Positions 7,493-13,799 of a DNA stretch of 32,608 nt are shown here, piece by piece (within the stretch, counting starts at the first letter, position 1; each line of letters begins with the position of its first letter). The notes under the pieces were generated by a model. The model searched no databases, was not told the DNA's origin, and worked only from the letters and a program-made list of their open reading frames with translations. This DNA is from a virus: positions 1 through 32,608 of IMG/VR virus record IMGVR_UViG_3300042484_002100, one strand, 5' to 3'. The position numbers were made by a program, and so were the translations under genes.

Positions 7493-7698
7493 GCTGTCAC
7501 CCTTCCTGCTGTTCCAGGCTCCCTCTGAACCCGTCCCTCTGCTGCTAATCGAACGATGCGGTATCGCACCGCTGTGGCGCTCTGGTATCCCAGTGCTTTG
7601 GCGAGCGTGCGGTAGCTCGCGCCCCCCTGCTCTTTGGTCAGCGCCTTCACTGTGGCGATGATCGTGTCGTCTGTGATTCCCTTTGGGCGCGTTGTCAT
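7489..7698 (-). CDS. Winged-helix DNA-binding protein, 69 aa
   Basis: The protein resembles the LexA N-terminal winged helix: ITDDTIIATVKALTKEQGGA, then SYRTLAKALGYQSATAVRYR with the recognition helix, then LAAEGRVQREPGTAGRVTA as the wing. There is no dimerisation or protease domain. It is likely a small transcription regulator of the phage. Its start overlaps the methyltransferase stop, and its stop overlaps the kinase start, so it is made together with both. Its operator is unknown. The palindromic CTAG blocks in the phage promoters are one candidate. Confidence 0.7.
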   Translation of the reverse strand: MTTRPKGITDDTIIATVKALTKEQGGASYRTLAKALGYQSATAVRYRIVRLAAEGRVQREPGTAGRVTA

Positions 7699-8801
7699 GT
7701 GCCACTCCTTTCATTCCATTGTTTGTCTGTTTTGACAATTCTCCTGCCGATCCATTCCGCTACAGGAGTGACTACGCCGTTCCCGCAGCAGCGGTATCGG
7801 TGCGAATCAATCCCTTGAGGCAGCAGTGCGTCGTCGTCATCCGCTGTGTGCGCTGATTCAAGTTTCCGCAATACTGCGGGAGCCCCTGCGCTGTGCGCCA
7901 TTGACTGCGCTTGATTCTCAGTAACGTTGGCGTTGCTCCCGAATCTCGACGGGAACGAGAGGATATTTTCTGAACCGCCACCGGCATCACCGCCATTCGC
8001 TCTGAGCGTTCCCGCGACATTGGTCATCTGGTATTGCCCGTACGATGTCGCCGTTGCCATGTGCTGCTGATTGTCCATCCGTCTGGATATCCCATCAGCC
8101 GTTCGCACTCCGTCGGGGTCAGGCGACGCAATGATGTTGAGCGGCTCGTCGGCGGTGCTGTTGACTCGTTTGCCAAATCTTCCTGCGATTGCGCCAGCGA
8201 CGTGAGCGCCTTTTCCAAGCTCGCGGGTAGTTTCTTTCCCCTGCGGTTGGCTCGGCGCAGGATGCCGCTCGCAGCCGTTGCACTCAAGGAGAACCTCGGC
8301 GGAGCGGTCGGATTCAAGACTTCCGATAATGAAGACTCGACGCCGTCTTTGGGGGACTCCGAAGTAGCGAGCATCCAAAGTTCTCCACGAAACGCCATAC
8401 CCGAGTTGCTCCATTTCATGGAGAAGCCTTCCGAAGTCAGCGCCGTTGTTGGAGCTGAAAAGCCCCGGGACGTTCTCCAACACGATCCACCGAGGTCGTC
8501 GTCGCTCCACAAGGTCGAGGAATGTGAAGGCAAGGCTGGAACGTTTTCCTGCGAATCCTGCTCGCTTGCCTGCGACGCTGAGGTCTTGGCACGGGAACCC
8601 CCCGCTCCAGATGTCTGCTTCTGGGATGTCATCTGCGTTCACCTTTGTTATGTCCCCCAGATTCGGAGCGTCTGGGAATCGCTCAGCCAGCACGCTGCTG
8701 GCGTATGGATCAATTTCGCTGACGCTGACTGTGGTAATGCCTGAGCGTTCGAAGCCGAGATCAAGACCGCCGACGCCGCTGAAAAACGACGCGTGCCTCA
8801 T
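7695..8801 (-). CDS. DNA cytosine-C5 methyltransferase
   Basis: The protein has 368 residues. It transfers methyl from SAM to cytosine C5. Visible motifs are I FFSGVGGLDLGFE (6-18), IV GGFPCQDLS (67-75, catalytic Cys71), VI ENV (109-111), VIII PQRRRRVFI (150-158) and X DSHRYRCCGNGVVTPVAEWI (332-351). Motif IX is not in this frame. A clear copy lies in an overlapping frame at 8072-8128. The start at 8801 has AAAGGGGAG in front, and the ATG seven codons upstream does not. The variable part contains a Gly/Asn-rich stretch (GTLRANGGDAGGGSENI). The enzyme may be active, may need frameshifting, or may be degraded at its target-recognition end. Confidence 0.85.
   Translation of the reverse strand: MRHASFFSGVGGLDLGFERSGITTVSVSEIDPYASSVLAERFPDAPNLGDITKVNADDIPEADIWSGGFPCQDLSVAGKRAGFAGKRSSLAFTFLDLVERRRPRWIVLENVPGLFSSNNGADFGRLLHEMEQLGYGVSWRTLDARYFGVPQRRRRVFIIGSLESDRSAEVLLECNGCERHPAPSQPQGKETTRELGKGAHVAGAIAGRFGKRVNSTADEPLNIIASPDPDGVRTADGISRRMDNQQHMATATSYGQYQMTNVAGTLRANGGDAGGGSENILSFPSRFGSNANVTENQAQSMAHSAGAPAVLRKLESAHTADDDDALLPQGIDSHRYRCCGNGVVTPVAEWIGRRIVKTDKQWNERSGT
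8024..8632 (-). CDS. Overlapping ORF inside the C5-methyltransferase gene, 202 aa
   Basis: This frame is open across most of the methyltransferase gene. ATG 8632 has an acceptable ribosome site (AAAGGTGA, then 6 nt). Two features argue against a chance shadow. Residues 168-187 (LRRLTPTECERLMGYPDGWT) are a textbook cytosine-methyltransferase motif IX. Residues about 76-140 (NSGMAFRGELW, TSESPKDGVESSLSE, then FSLSATAASGILRRANRRGK) resemble a sequence type I remember from phage proteins encoded beside or over C5-methyltransferases. It may be an overprinted protein, or the 3' part of an enzyme made by frameshifting. This recognition is from memory. Confidence 0.4.
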   Translation of the reverse strand: MTSQKQTSGAGGSRAKTSASQASEQDSQENVPALPSHSSTLWSDDDLGGSCWRTSRGFSAPTTALTSEGFSMKWSNSGMAFRGELWMLATSESPKDGVESSLSEVLNPTAPPRFSLSATAASGILRRANRRGKKLPASLEKALTSLAQSQEDLANESTAPPTSRSTSLRRLTPTECERLMGYPDGWTISSTWQRRHRTGNTR

Positions 8802-9088
8802 TCGTCTCCCCTTTCCGCCCATAGGTGCGCCTGCTCTGCGCCGGTCAAGATGGGGATCGGTGTCGCACCGACCGGGCTCGCCAGCAGCGTGTAGTGCGCG
8901 GTCTTTCCGTGTTCCGTCTTTGTGTGGATGAGGTATCCCTCTCGCCGCAGGTCAAACACTCGGGCGCCTGCGCGGTAAATCCCGAACCTGCGATCTAGCT
9001 CGATGGCGCTCACGCCGTCGTCTCCCCGCTCTCGCAAAATGGCGAGCACGGTCTCTCTCTGCGTTGCCGTTCCGTCTCTCTTTCTCAT
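8798..9088 (-). CDS. Winged-helix protein, 96 aa
   Basis: The start at 9088 follows GGAAGGGATGGAAGC. The core ATQRETVLAILRERGDDGVS, then AIELDRRFGIYRAGARVFDL, RREGYLI and a wing (TKTEHGKTAHYTL) form a helix-turn-helix of the winged kind found in small phage proteins with a C-terminal extension. It is probably DNA-binding. The stop overlaps the methyltransferase start (ATGA), and the start overlaps the upstream gene's stop. The target is unknown. Confidence 0.6.
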   Translation of the reverse strand: MRKRDGTATQRETVLAILRERGDDGVSAIELDRRFGIYRAGARVFDLRREGYLIHTKTEHGKTAHYTLLASPVGATPIPILTGAEQAHLWAERGDE

Positions 9089-9348
9089 GCTTCCATCCCT
9101 TCCCCCGGCATCGAGTAGCCGAGCGCTTCGTCGACCAGGATTGCCTGGGTGCCCTCTGAGATTTTCTCGAAGGCAGCGATCGTCGCTGCTCCCTTTGGGT
9201 CTGCCGCGTACTTGCCCAGCCGTTCGAGCAGCTGCTCCGCTGGCAAGAGGCAAAGGCGGCACGGTTGCGGGTGTCGACTCGTTGTCCCGCCTAGTCGCCT
9301 GGCAAGCACGCAAATGCCCGCCGCCGCGTATTGAGCTGCGCCGCTCAT
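9085..9348 (-). CDS. Unknown phage protein, 87 aa
   Basis: I do not recognise this protein. It has a hydrophobic or small-residue N-terminus (MSGAAQYAAAGICVLARRLG), a CxxC pair (PCRLCLLP) and an acidic helical second half (AEQLLERLGKY, then AFEKISEGTQAILVDEALGY). Both ends overlap neighbours by ATGA, which supports real translation. The one visible cysteine pair could contribute to a zinc site. Confidence 0.5.
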   Translation of the reverse strand: MSGAAQYAAAGICVLARRLGGTTSRHPQPCRLCLLPAEQLLERLGKYAADPKGAATIAAFEKISEGTQAILVDEALGYSMPGEGMEA

Positions 9349-9821
9349 CGCTTCGCCGCCAATCGTGCCAGCACATGCCCCACCGTCTCCGATCCGCGAT
9401 TGGGGGTTACGGGGGTAATGTCTCCGTCTCTGTCTCTGTCACTGTCCGGTGCGTTTAGATGTGTTCGTTCCGCGTTTGCGTGCGCTGTTGCGCGCGTTCG
9501 GTCTCTCCAATGCTTTGCGCGCTTTGCCGACTCGGGGTCTGGTCGCTGGTAGTCGCTCCAGTCCCGGATCGTCAAGCCGTCGACGAGCCCCGCTTCGCGC
9601 ATCCGCTTCAGCCATTTGTAGCCTGCGCCCAGCGCAAGCTTGAGCTGGTGCTCCGTGCGGAATTCCTGCTCCCCTGTGCGCTTCAAGGCGAGCAAGGTTC
9701 GAACCCACGCGCCGAAGGCGGCATCCGCTTTCTCGCCTTCGAGCCCGTCGAGGTAAACCGCCACCCTCGGGTGTGTGTCTGCGTCTGCGTCGAGCCGCAG
9801 CCAGGGTTTCCGTCTGCCCAT
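9345..9821 (-). CDS. Replication-initiator-like protein, 158 aa
   Basis: The N-terminal half follows a pattern seen in phage replisome organisers. An opening WLRLDADADTHPRVAVYLDG is followed by a winged-helix-like part (AFGAWVRTLLALKR, KWLKRMREAGLVDGLTIRDW) and a DWSDYQRPDPESAKRAKHWR segment. The C-terminal half is polar and low-complexity (DSDRDRDGD). It is the first gene downstream of promoter P3, 23 nt after that promoter's hairpin. GAGGGGGAAACAC precedes the start. A role in recruiting host replication proteins is an inference, since no phage polymerase or helicase is seen. Confidence 0.45.
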   Translation of the reverse strand: MGRRKPWLRLDADADTHPRVAVYLDGLEGEKADAAFGAWVRTLLALKRTGEQEFRTEHQLKLALGAGYKWLKRMREAGLVDGLTIRDWSDYQRPDPESAKRAKHWRDRTRATAHANAERTHLNAPDSDRDRDGDITPVTPNRGSETVGHVLARLAAKR

Positions 9822-9844
9822 GTGTTTCCCCCTCTCTGTCTCTG

Positions 9845-9862
9845 CCCGGTTCCTTCGCCGGG
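9845..9862 (-). ncRNA. 5' leader hairpin of the P3 transcript
   Basis: On the minus strand CCCGG pairs with CCGGG around the loop CGAAGGAA. It begins 9 nt after the -10 box, so it would sit at the very 5' end of the mRNA. The same type of loop occurs behind promoters P1 and P2 with different, compensating stem bases. Confidence 0.5.
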
Positions 9863-9871
9863 TCGAGTTGG

Positions 9872-9900
9872 ACTATGCCGCCCCTGTGCTAGAAAGGCAA
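9872..9900 (-). promoter_or_regulatory. Promoter P3
   Basis: The -35 box is TTGCCT (9895-9900) and the -10 box is CATAGT (9872-9877), separated by 17 nt. The spacer has CTAGCAC at 9886-9892, exactly where P1 and P2 have it. The -35 box and the CTAG include the last codons and stop of the upstream gene. It would drive the replication, methylation and packaging genes from 9821 downward. Confidence 0.6.
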
Positions 9901-10503
9901 GCGCTCGAGCTCGTCGTCGCTCGCCTGTGCGGGCGCCGGCGCTGGAACGCCCACCCTCGCCAGCGCTGGCTTTCGCTTGCACCATCCGCCGTCTGGCAGC
10001 TTGGAGGCGCAGTGCGGTCCAAACTTGCCGACCCGGAAAGGCTTTCGGTGCTCTGGGCAATCGCCCAGCTCGCCTTCCGCCTGGGGTGCCGCTGGTGCCG
10101 CCTGTGGCGCCCGCTGAGGCTCGGAGAAAATGCGCGCCGCTTCCGATGCCAGGCGCGCGTCGTCTGCCCCCTCTACGCGGTGTGCGCGCACTTCGTCTGC
10201 CGAAGCGACCCGCTTTGATGGCAAGCCCGCGAGCACGATCGCTCGCCCGGTTGCCGAGGTCGATGCATTCTCGAGCTCGGAGCCCCGCGTGTACGGGGTC
10301 GTCCCTGGAATTGCCAGCGAGCTGAAATCGACGCCCGCCGGTTCCGCGTCTGTGGCGTCTCGATAAACGCTCGCCCGAACCGTCACGCGCGCTTCCGTGT
10401 ACTCGATGATTTCTGTGATCACTCGGGCGTTTGGATGCTTCGCGTAAAGCTCTCGCAGGCGCTCTGCGACGTCGATGTAATTCCCCAGGTCGAAGTTAGC
10501 CAT
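9889..10503 (-). CDS. Putative ssDNA-binding or annealing-associated protein with SSB-like tail, 204 aa
   Basis: The N-terminal domain opens NFDLGNYIDVAERLRELYAK and contains TPYTRGSELENASTSATGRA. This is a phage recombination-associated pattern, and the TSxxGRA part recalls ERF/Rad52-like annealing proteins. A cysteine/histidine cluster (CPEHRKPFRVGKFGPHC, then WCKRK) suggests a zinc site. The acidic end with terminal phenylalanine, DDELERLPF, resembles the tip of bacterial SSB that binds partner proteins. It lies directly downstream of the Cas4-like nuclease (8-nt overlap), fitting a recombination pair. Promoter P3 overlaps its 3' end. Confidence 0.5.
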   Translation of the reverse strand: MANFDLGNYIDVAERLRELYAKHPNARVITEIIEYTEARVTVRASVYRDATDAEPAGVDFSSLAIPGTTPYTRGSELENASTSATGRAIVLAGLPSKRVASADEVRAHRVEGADDARLASEAARIFSEPQRAPQAAPAAPQAEGELGDCPEHRKPFRVGKFGPHCASKLPDGGWCKRKPALARVGVPAPAPAQASDDELERLPF

Positions 10504-11371
10504 TTGTCTGTTCCCCTTCCGTCGCTCGGGTATCGAGCGCTGTGATTGATTGTCCGACTACGCAGCCGGAGAATTTATATTCTGGGCGTGCCGCCTTCCA
10601 CTCGCAGCTGCCGCACATCGCTGGAGCAAATGGAAGGCTCGCCGGGCTCAGCGCTTGCAGCGTTGCCTTCGCTGCAGCTCTGTGTTGCGCGGCAAGTTCC
10701 AGGTGTTCCTCTTGCGCCTGCGTTGAGATCGTTTGCCATTTGCGTTCCTTTGTGCGCACCCATGTGATGTATCCGACTTTCGGAAGTCGACCGTAGAGCG
10801 ATTGATAAAGCGCCGCGTAGTGCGCCATTTCTGGTCCCCACAAATCGCGCGCGCTCTTGGAGCGCGGGCTCGTTTTGATATCCCAGATCGCCGGGTATTC
10901 GTCATCGACGACGATGATGTCCGGTGTTCCGATCCACTCGCCGTCTCGCAGGCTCTCTCCGTCGATGCCTTGCAGGAACGTTGCCCCTTTGCGCAAGTCG
11001 AGCAGCGGCATGATGTCGTCTGCGAATGCGTGCGTTGCGATTGCCAATTCCTCACCGAGCGCGATCGGGTCGAGTTCCTCTGCGCCTGGTCTGCTCGCCA
11101 TTGCGCCGAGCCCTTCCTCGATTGCGAGCTCGACGAGTTCGTCGTCGAGGTGCTCCCCTTCCCTCACCGCGTACATGAGGTAGCTGGTCGCTTCGTCTGC
11201 CGCTGTGCCAAATAGCACCCGTTCCGGCATCGGGATTGGAACCCGTGCGCCGTCGCTGGTGCGGATGTGCTCCCCGTACCAACCCTTCCGCGCGCAAAGC
11301 GTCGACGCGACGATTGCGCTCTTGGAAATTCCCACGCGCTTGGGGTCGATTGCTTTACTGATCCCGCTCAT
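10496..11371 (-). CDS. Cas4-like PD-(D/E)XK nuclease
   Basis: The protein has 291 residues. The nuclease core is GTPDIIVVDDEYPAIWDIKT with Asp151 and the D-I-K at 164-166. Cys26 near the N-terminus and Cys253, Cys256 and Cys270 near the C-terminus have the spacing of the iron-sulphur cluster in Cas4 and AddB-type exonucleases. It would resect DNA ends for recombination. The start at 11371 is chosen for AAAGGGGGAACATTC. The longer open frame overlies the next gene. No CRISPR array is present, so a phage recombination role is likelier than adaptation. Confidence 0.75.
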   Translation of the reverse strand: MSGISKAIDPKRVGISKSAIVASTLCARKGWYGEHIRTSDGARVPIPMPERVLFGTAADEATSYLMYAVREGEHLDDELVELAIEEGLGAMASRPGAEELDPIALGEELAIATHAFADDIMPLLDLRKGATFLQGIDGESLRDGEWIGTPDIIVVDDEYPAIWDIKTSPRSKSARDLWGPEMAHYAALYQSLYGRLPKVGYITWVRTKERKWQTISTQAQEEHLELAAQHRAAAKATLQALSPASLPFAPAMCGSCEWKAARPEYKFSGCVVGQSITALDTRATEGEQTNG

Positions 11372-11586
11372 GAATGTTCCCCCTTTCTGGCGCCTGCGCG
11401 CCCGACTCGAATGGTTCGAAGTGTGCCGTTCATCCGTGCCAGATGGATGGCATGGTTGCGTGCCTCTGCCTCTGTTGGAAAAGTCCCGCCGATGGCGCGC
11501 CCTTCCTTTCCCCACCAGACCTGGTCGACCGCCCAGCCTTTGCCGGTGTCTCGCACCCCGTAGGGCGTTGTCTCGTAGGCAGTCAT
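11368..11586 (-). CDS. Small protein, 72 aa, DUF2188-like pattern
   Basis: GWAVDQVWWGKEGRAIGGTF followed by PTEAEARNHAIHLARMNG matches the short beta-beta-alpha pattern seen in small DUF2188-like proteins (aromatic strand, then a helix with repeated alanines). The function is unknown. Both ends are ATGA overlaps with neighbours, which supports translation within this operon. Confidence 0.5.
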   Translation of the reverse strand: MTAYETTPYGVRDTGKGWAVDQVWWGKEGRAIGGTFPTEAEARNHAIHLARMNGTLRTIRVGRAGARKGEHS

Positions 11587-11780
11587 GGGCGCAGTTCCAT
11601 CGCTCGAGCTGCGACCAATGCCGCCATGAAAAGAAGCAGCAGCGCGATCTGCAGCTTCGCTCGGGTGTGGCGCGCCTCTCGTTCGGTGTCGAGCTGGTAG
11701 CGCGTTTTAGGTCGAACGGTTCCGATCGTCACCGGCATCGTTGCGGTGTTGAGTTTGGTGCTCCGCTTCCTTCGCTTCAT
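11583..11780 (-). CDS. Small membrane protein, 65 aa
   Basis: A basic N-terminal half (MKRRKRSTKLNT, ending with REARHTRAK) is followed by one membrane segment LQIALLLLFMAALVAARA (about 43-60). The orientation would be N-in. The function is unknown. The stop overlaps the next start by ATGA, and the start follows the previous stop directly (TAAATG). Confidence 0.5.
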   Translation of the reverse strand: MKRRKRSTKLNTATMPVTIGTVRPKTRYQLDTEREARHTRAKLQIALLLLFMAALVAARAMELRP

Positions 11781-11927
11781 TTACTTTCCCCCCCATAGGC
11801 TCTCGACGATCCACATCGCTGGCAGCAATCCTGCCAGCGCCCATTTCCCCAGCCACGCGATATCGCGCTGCTGCTGCTCCGCCCGGCGGAGCGTGCTCTG
11901 TTCCTTCCAGGTCAGGTTGCGCTTCAT
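11781..11927 (-). CDS. Small membrane-associated protein, 48 aa
   Basis: The translation begins MKRNLTWKEQSTLRRAEQQQ and contains one hydrophobic segment (AWLGKWALAGLLPAMWIV), ending ESLWGGK. The start overlaps the upstream stop (ATGA at 11924-11927), and the stop abuts the next start (TAAATG). With the following gene it makes a pair of small single-pass proteins with N-terminal charged arms. No family is recognised. Confidence 0.5.
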   Translation of the reverse strand: MKRNLTWKEQSTLRRAEQQQRDIAWLGKWALAGLLPAMWIVESLWGGK

Positions 11928-12160
11928 CGTGCCGCCCTTTCTGCGATCGCCTGTGCGCGCGCCTGCTCGAAGCGCTCCCGGCGCTCCGCTGTTCCGCTTG
12001 ACCCTTTACGCATCCGTTCCCATCGAACGTCGAGCTGCTCGAGCCAGGCGTTGAGGTGGGTCGGGCAAAAGTCCCGAAGGTCCAAGTTCACCGGGTCCGT
12101 GACCTGGTGCTCCGCCCCTGCTGCGCAGTGGCAGCATGTTGCGGTCTCTGTGTTCGTCAT
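11924..12160 (-). CDS. Small zinc-finger-like protein, 78 aa
   Basis: CCHCAAGAEH and FCPTHLNAW give a likely zinc site. The remainder is charged and helical (RRERFEQARAQAIAERAAR). The FCPTHL part resembles FCAPHM in the gene at 14297, which suggests distant relatedness. AGAGAGGAACGCAG precedes the start. It may be a nucleic-acid-binding host-takeover factor, but that is not shown. Confidence 0.5.
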   Translation of the reverse strand: MTNTETATCCHCAAGAEHQVTDPVNLDLRDFCPTHLNAWLEQLDVRWERMRKGSSGTAERRERFEQARAQAIAERAAR

Positions 12161-12163
12161 CTG

Positions 12164-12198
12164 CGTTCCTCTCTTTCTCTCTGCCGCTTACTTCGTTG
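12164..12198. repeat. 35-nt exact direct repeat, copy 1
   Basis: Identical to 14273-14307. On the minus strand it covers the last codons and stop of a small gene, the intergenic linker, and the AGAGAGGAACG ribosome site of the next gene. A 17-nt part also occurs at 14504-14520. Confidence 0.85.
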
Positions 12199-12367
12199 TC
12201 GCCTGCCGGACAACCCAGTGCTCATCATTGATGAGGTCGGCAATCGCGCCGCATTGGGTGCAGGTTCGGACCAATTCAGAGGTAACCTCTGGATGCGGTG
12301 TGCCGCATACGCAATGTAAATCCTCATGGTCTACGCCATCCCAGTAAAACTGATTTGCCTTCGTCAT
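12188..12367 (-). CDS. Zinc-ribbon mini-protein, 59 aa
   Basis: It begins MTKANQFYWDGVDHEDLH and has two cysteine pairs (CVCG and CTQCG) 17 residues apart, followed by ADLINDEHWVVRQATTK. This is a small zinc ribbon. It is the first gene after promoter P1, with GGCAGGAACACAA before the start. The function is unknown. Its 3' end belongs to the 35-nt repeat shared with the gene at 14297. Confidence 0.6.
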   Translation of the reverse strand: MTKANQFYWDGVDHEDLHCVCGTPHPEVTSELVRTCTQCGAIADLINDEHWVVRQATTK

Positions 12368-12392
12368 TTGTGTTCCTGCCTTTCCTCTTGCC

Positions 12393-12410
12393 CCAGGTTC
12401 CTTGCCCCGG
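12393..12410 (-). ncRNA. P1 leader hairpin 2
   Basis: On the minus strand CCGGG pairs with CCTGG (one G-U pair) around the loop GCAAGGAA. It lies 4 nt after hairpin 1 of the same leader. Confidence 0.45.
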
Positions 12411-12414
12411 TTGC

Positions 12415-12433
12415 GAGGGGTTCCTTGCCCCTC
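12415..12433 (-). ncRNA. P1 leader hairpin 1
   Basis: GAGGGG pairs with CCCCTC on the minus strand, leaving CAAGGAA in the loop. It starts 7 nt after the -10 box, that is at or next to the expected transcript start. Confidence 0.5.
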
Positions 12434-12440
12434 TGCTGTG

Positions 12441-12469
12441 ACTATGGGGGGTGCGTGCTAGTCCGTCAA
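12441..12469 (-). promoter_or_regulatory. Promoter P1
   Basis: The -35 box is TTGACG (12464-12469) and the -10 box is CATAGT (12441-12446), with a 17-nt spacer that contains CTAGCAC at 12455-12461. It differs from P2 only slightly. It drives the genes from 12367 downward. Confidence 0.75.
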
Positions 12470-12649
12470 GCCCCCCGGCGCCTTTGCTGCGCGTTTCCTG
12501 GGTTATGAATCCTTAACGGTTGCCTGCTCCAAAATGCCCCCGTGGGAGCCCCGTAGGGGCGCCTTTCCGCCTTTGCCCCGGTCTGTGCCCCAGAACGCTG
12601 CTCCGAAGCCACACGGGGGCGCATTTGTGCCCCTGCGGGCGCTCCGTGC
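12470..12649. other. Structured intergenic region after metK; terminator candidate
   Basis: No convincing gene is seen. On the minus strand AAATGCGCCCCCGTG (12626-12612) can pair with CACGGGGGCATTT (12544-12532), apart from a 2-nt bulge. The pairing encloses further GC hairpins such as GCCCC-TAC-GGGGC at 12548-12560 and ends in TTTT. This could terminate the metK transcript just before P1. A 52-codon frame (12466-12624) with AGGGG before its ATG is possible, but it overlaps these structures and ends inside the P1 -35 box. Confidence 0.4.
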
Positions 12650-13789
12650 TCAGGCGTGTCCCGTCGCTTCCCTGAGCTGCGCCGCCTGGTCCGTCTGCTC
12701 CCAGGGTTGCGTCTGGTCTGTGAAATGCCCGAACGCCGCCGTGCGCCGGAATCGGGGGCTCCGCAGGTCGAGGCGCTCGATCATCGCTTTGGGCGTGAAG
12801 TCGAACGTCGCCGCCACCGCTGTGGCGATCGCCTGCTCGGGGCGCGTTCCGGTTCCGAAGGTGTCAACGGTGATCATGACCGGTTGCCGCACGCCGATGG
12901 CGTAAGCCAGCGCCACTTCCGCGCGCCTTGCCAAGCCTGCCGCCACGATGGTCTTTGCCGCCTGCCGCGCCGCGTATGCCGCCGAGCGGTCCACTTTGGT
13001 TCCATCCTTGCCGCTGTAGGCGCCCCCGCCATGCCTGGCAATGCCGCCGTAGGAATCGACCGCGAGTTTGCGCCCGGTCAGCCCCGCGTCTGCCGCTGGT
13101 CCCCCGATGCTGAAGGCGCCCGTGGGGTTCACGTAAATGTCGACCCCCTCTGCGCTTTGTCCCCGCAGCTCGATGAATTCAAACGCTCGCCGTCGCAGTT
13201 CCGCTTGGACCGCTCGGGCGTTTGATTCGCTGGTGTGTTGCGCTGAAAGCACGAGCCCGGTGATCCCTTTGGTGCGCCCGGTGTCGCTGTAGCGCATCGT
13301 CACCTGTGCCTTGCCGTCCGGTCGAAGCTCGGGGAAGTCGAACGTGCGCCAATCCCTCAGCGCCATCACGAGCTCGTGCGCATAAACGAGCGGGCGCGGC
13401 AGGTTCGTCGCCCCGCTTTCGTCCGTGGCGTAGCCGTAGATGATTCCCTGGTCCCCCGCGCCTTCGTTGTCGACCCCTTTGGCAATGTCCGGGCTCTGTC
13501 GTCGAAGGGTGACGCTGACCTGGCAGTTGTCTGGGTCGATGCCGTCCGCTTCGATGCGGTATCCCGCGTCTCGAAGCACGCCGCGTGCGATCGCCTCGAC
13601 GTCTGGGTCTGCGTCGCTGCTCACTTCCCCGAAAATCCACACCTGGTTGCCGCTGGTCGCCGTCTCGCAAGCGACCCGAGCGAACGGGTCGACCTCGAGG
13701 TGGGCGTCGAGCACCGCGTCGCTGATCTGGTCGCAGAGTTTGTCCGGGTGTCCGATTGCCACCGATTCCGCTGTCTGCAGGCGTTCCAT
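12650..13789 (-). CDS. metK: S-adenosylmethionine synthetase
   Basis: It makes SAM from methionine and ATP. The 379-residue protein is full-length for the family. It has GHPDK (13-17), GAGDQGIIYGYA (110-121) and GGGAYSGKDGTKVDRSAAYA (254-273), the signature loops for ATP, phosphate and metal binding. AAGGGGGAACAC precedes the start. It lies at the end of the P2 operon, after four mini-genes. A phage-encoded enzyme would raise SAM supply for the two DNA methyltransferases in this genome, or replace SAM drained by the host. Only 10 nt separate it from the upstream gene, so there is no room for its own riboswitch. Confidence 0.96.
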   Translation of the reverse strand: MERLQTAESVAIGHPDKLCDQISDAVLDAHLEVDPFARVACETATSGNQVWIFGEVSSDADPDVEAIARGVLRDAGYRIEADGIDPDNCQVSVTLRRQSPDIAKGVDNEGAGDQGIIYGYATDESGATNLPRPLVYAHELVMALRDWRTFDFPELRPDGKAQVTMRYSDTGRTKGITGLVLSAQHTSESNARAVQAELRRRAFEFIELRGQSAEGVDIYVNPTGAFSIGGPAADAGLTGRKLAVDSYGGIARHGGGAYSGKDGTKVDRSAAYAARQAAKTIVAAGLARRAEVALAYAIGVRQPVMITVDTFGTGTRPEQAIATAVAATFDFTPKAMIERLDLRSPRFRRTAAFGHFTDQTQPWEQTDQAAQLREATGHA

Positions 13790-13799
13790 GTGTTCCCCC

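Noticed and set aside
6914-7738. Longer 274-codon version of the kinase
   Set aside because: The extra N-terminus is Arg/His-rich, overlies the winged-helix gene and lacks a ribosome site. The start at 7492 has one.
9693-9702. tRNA-like T-loop GGTTCGAACC
   Set aside because: It is inside the gene at 9345, with no acceptor stem or anticodon arm around it. Similar GATTCGAACC strings at 20143 and 24683 are also coding. I found no tRNA.
10496-11371. CRISPR adaptation by the Cas4-like protein
   Set aside because: No CRISPR repeats or other cas genes were seen anywhere in the window.
12466-12624. Possible 52-codon gene between metK and P1
   Set aside because: AGGGG precedes its ATG, but it overlaps the paired RNA structure and stops inside the P1 -35 box. 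The composition is Arg/Gly-rich without a family pattern. Not called as a gene.
13790-13799. SAM riboswitch for metK
   Set aside because: Only 10 nt lie between metK and the gene before it, so no riboswitch fits there. The P2 leader is also too short.
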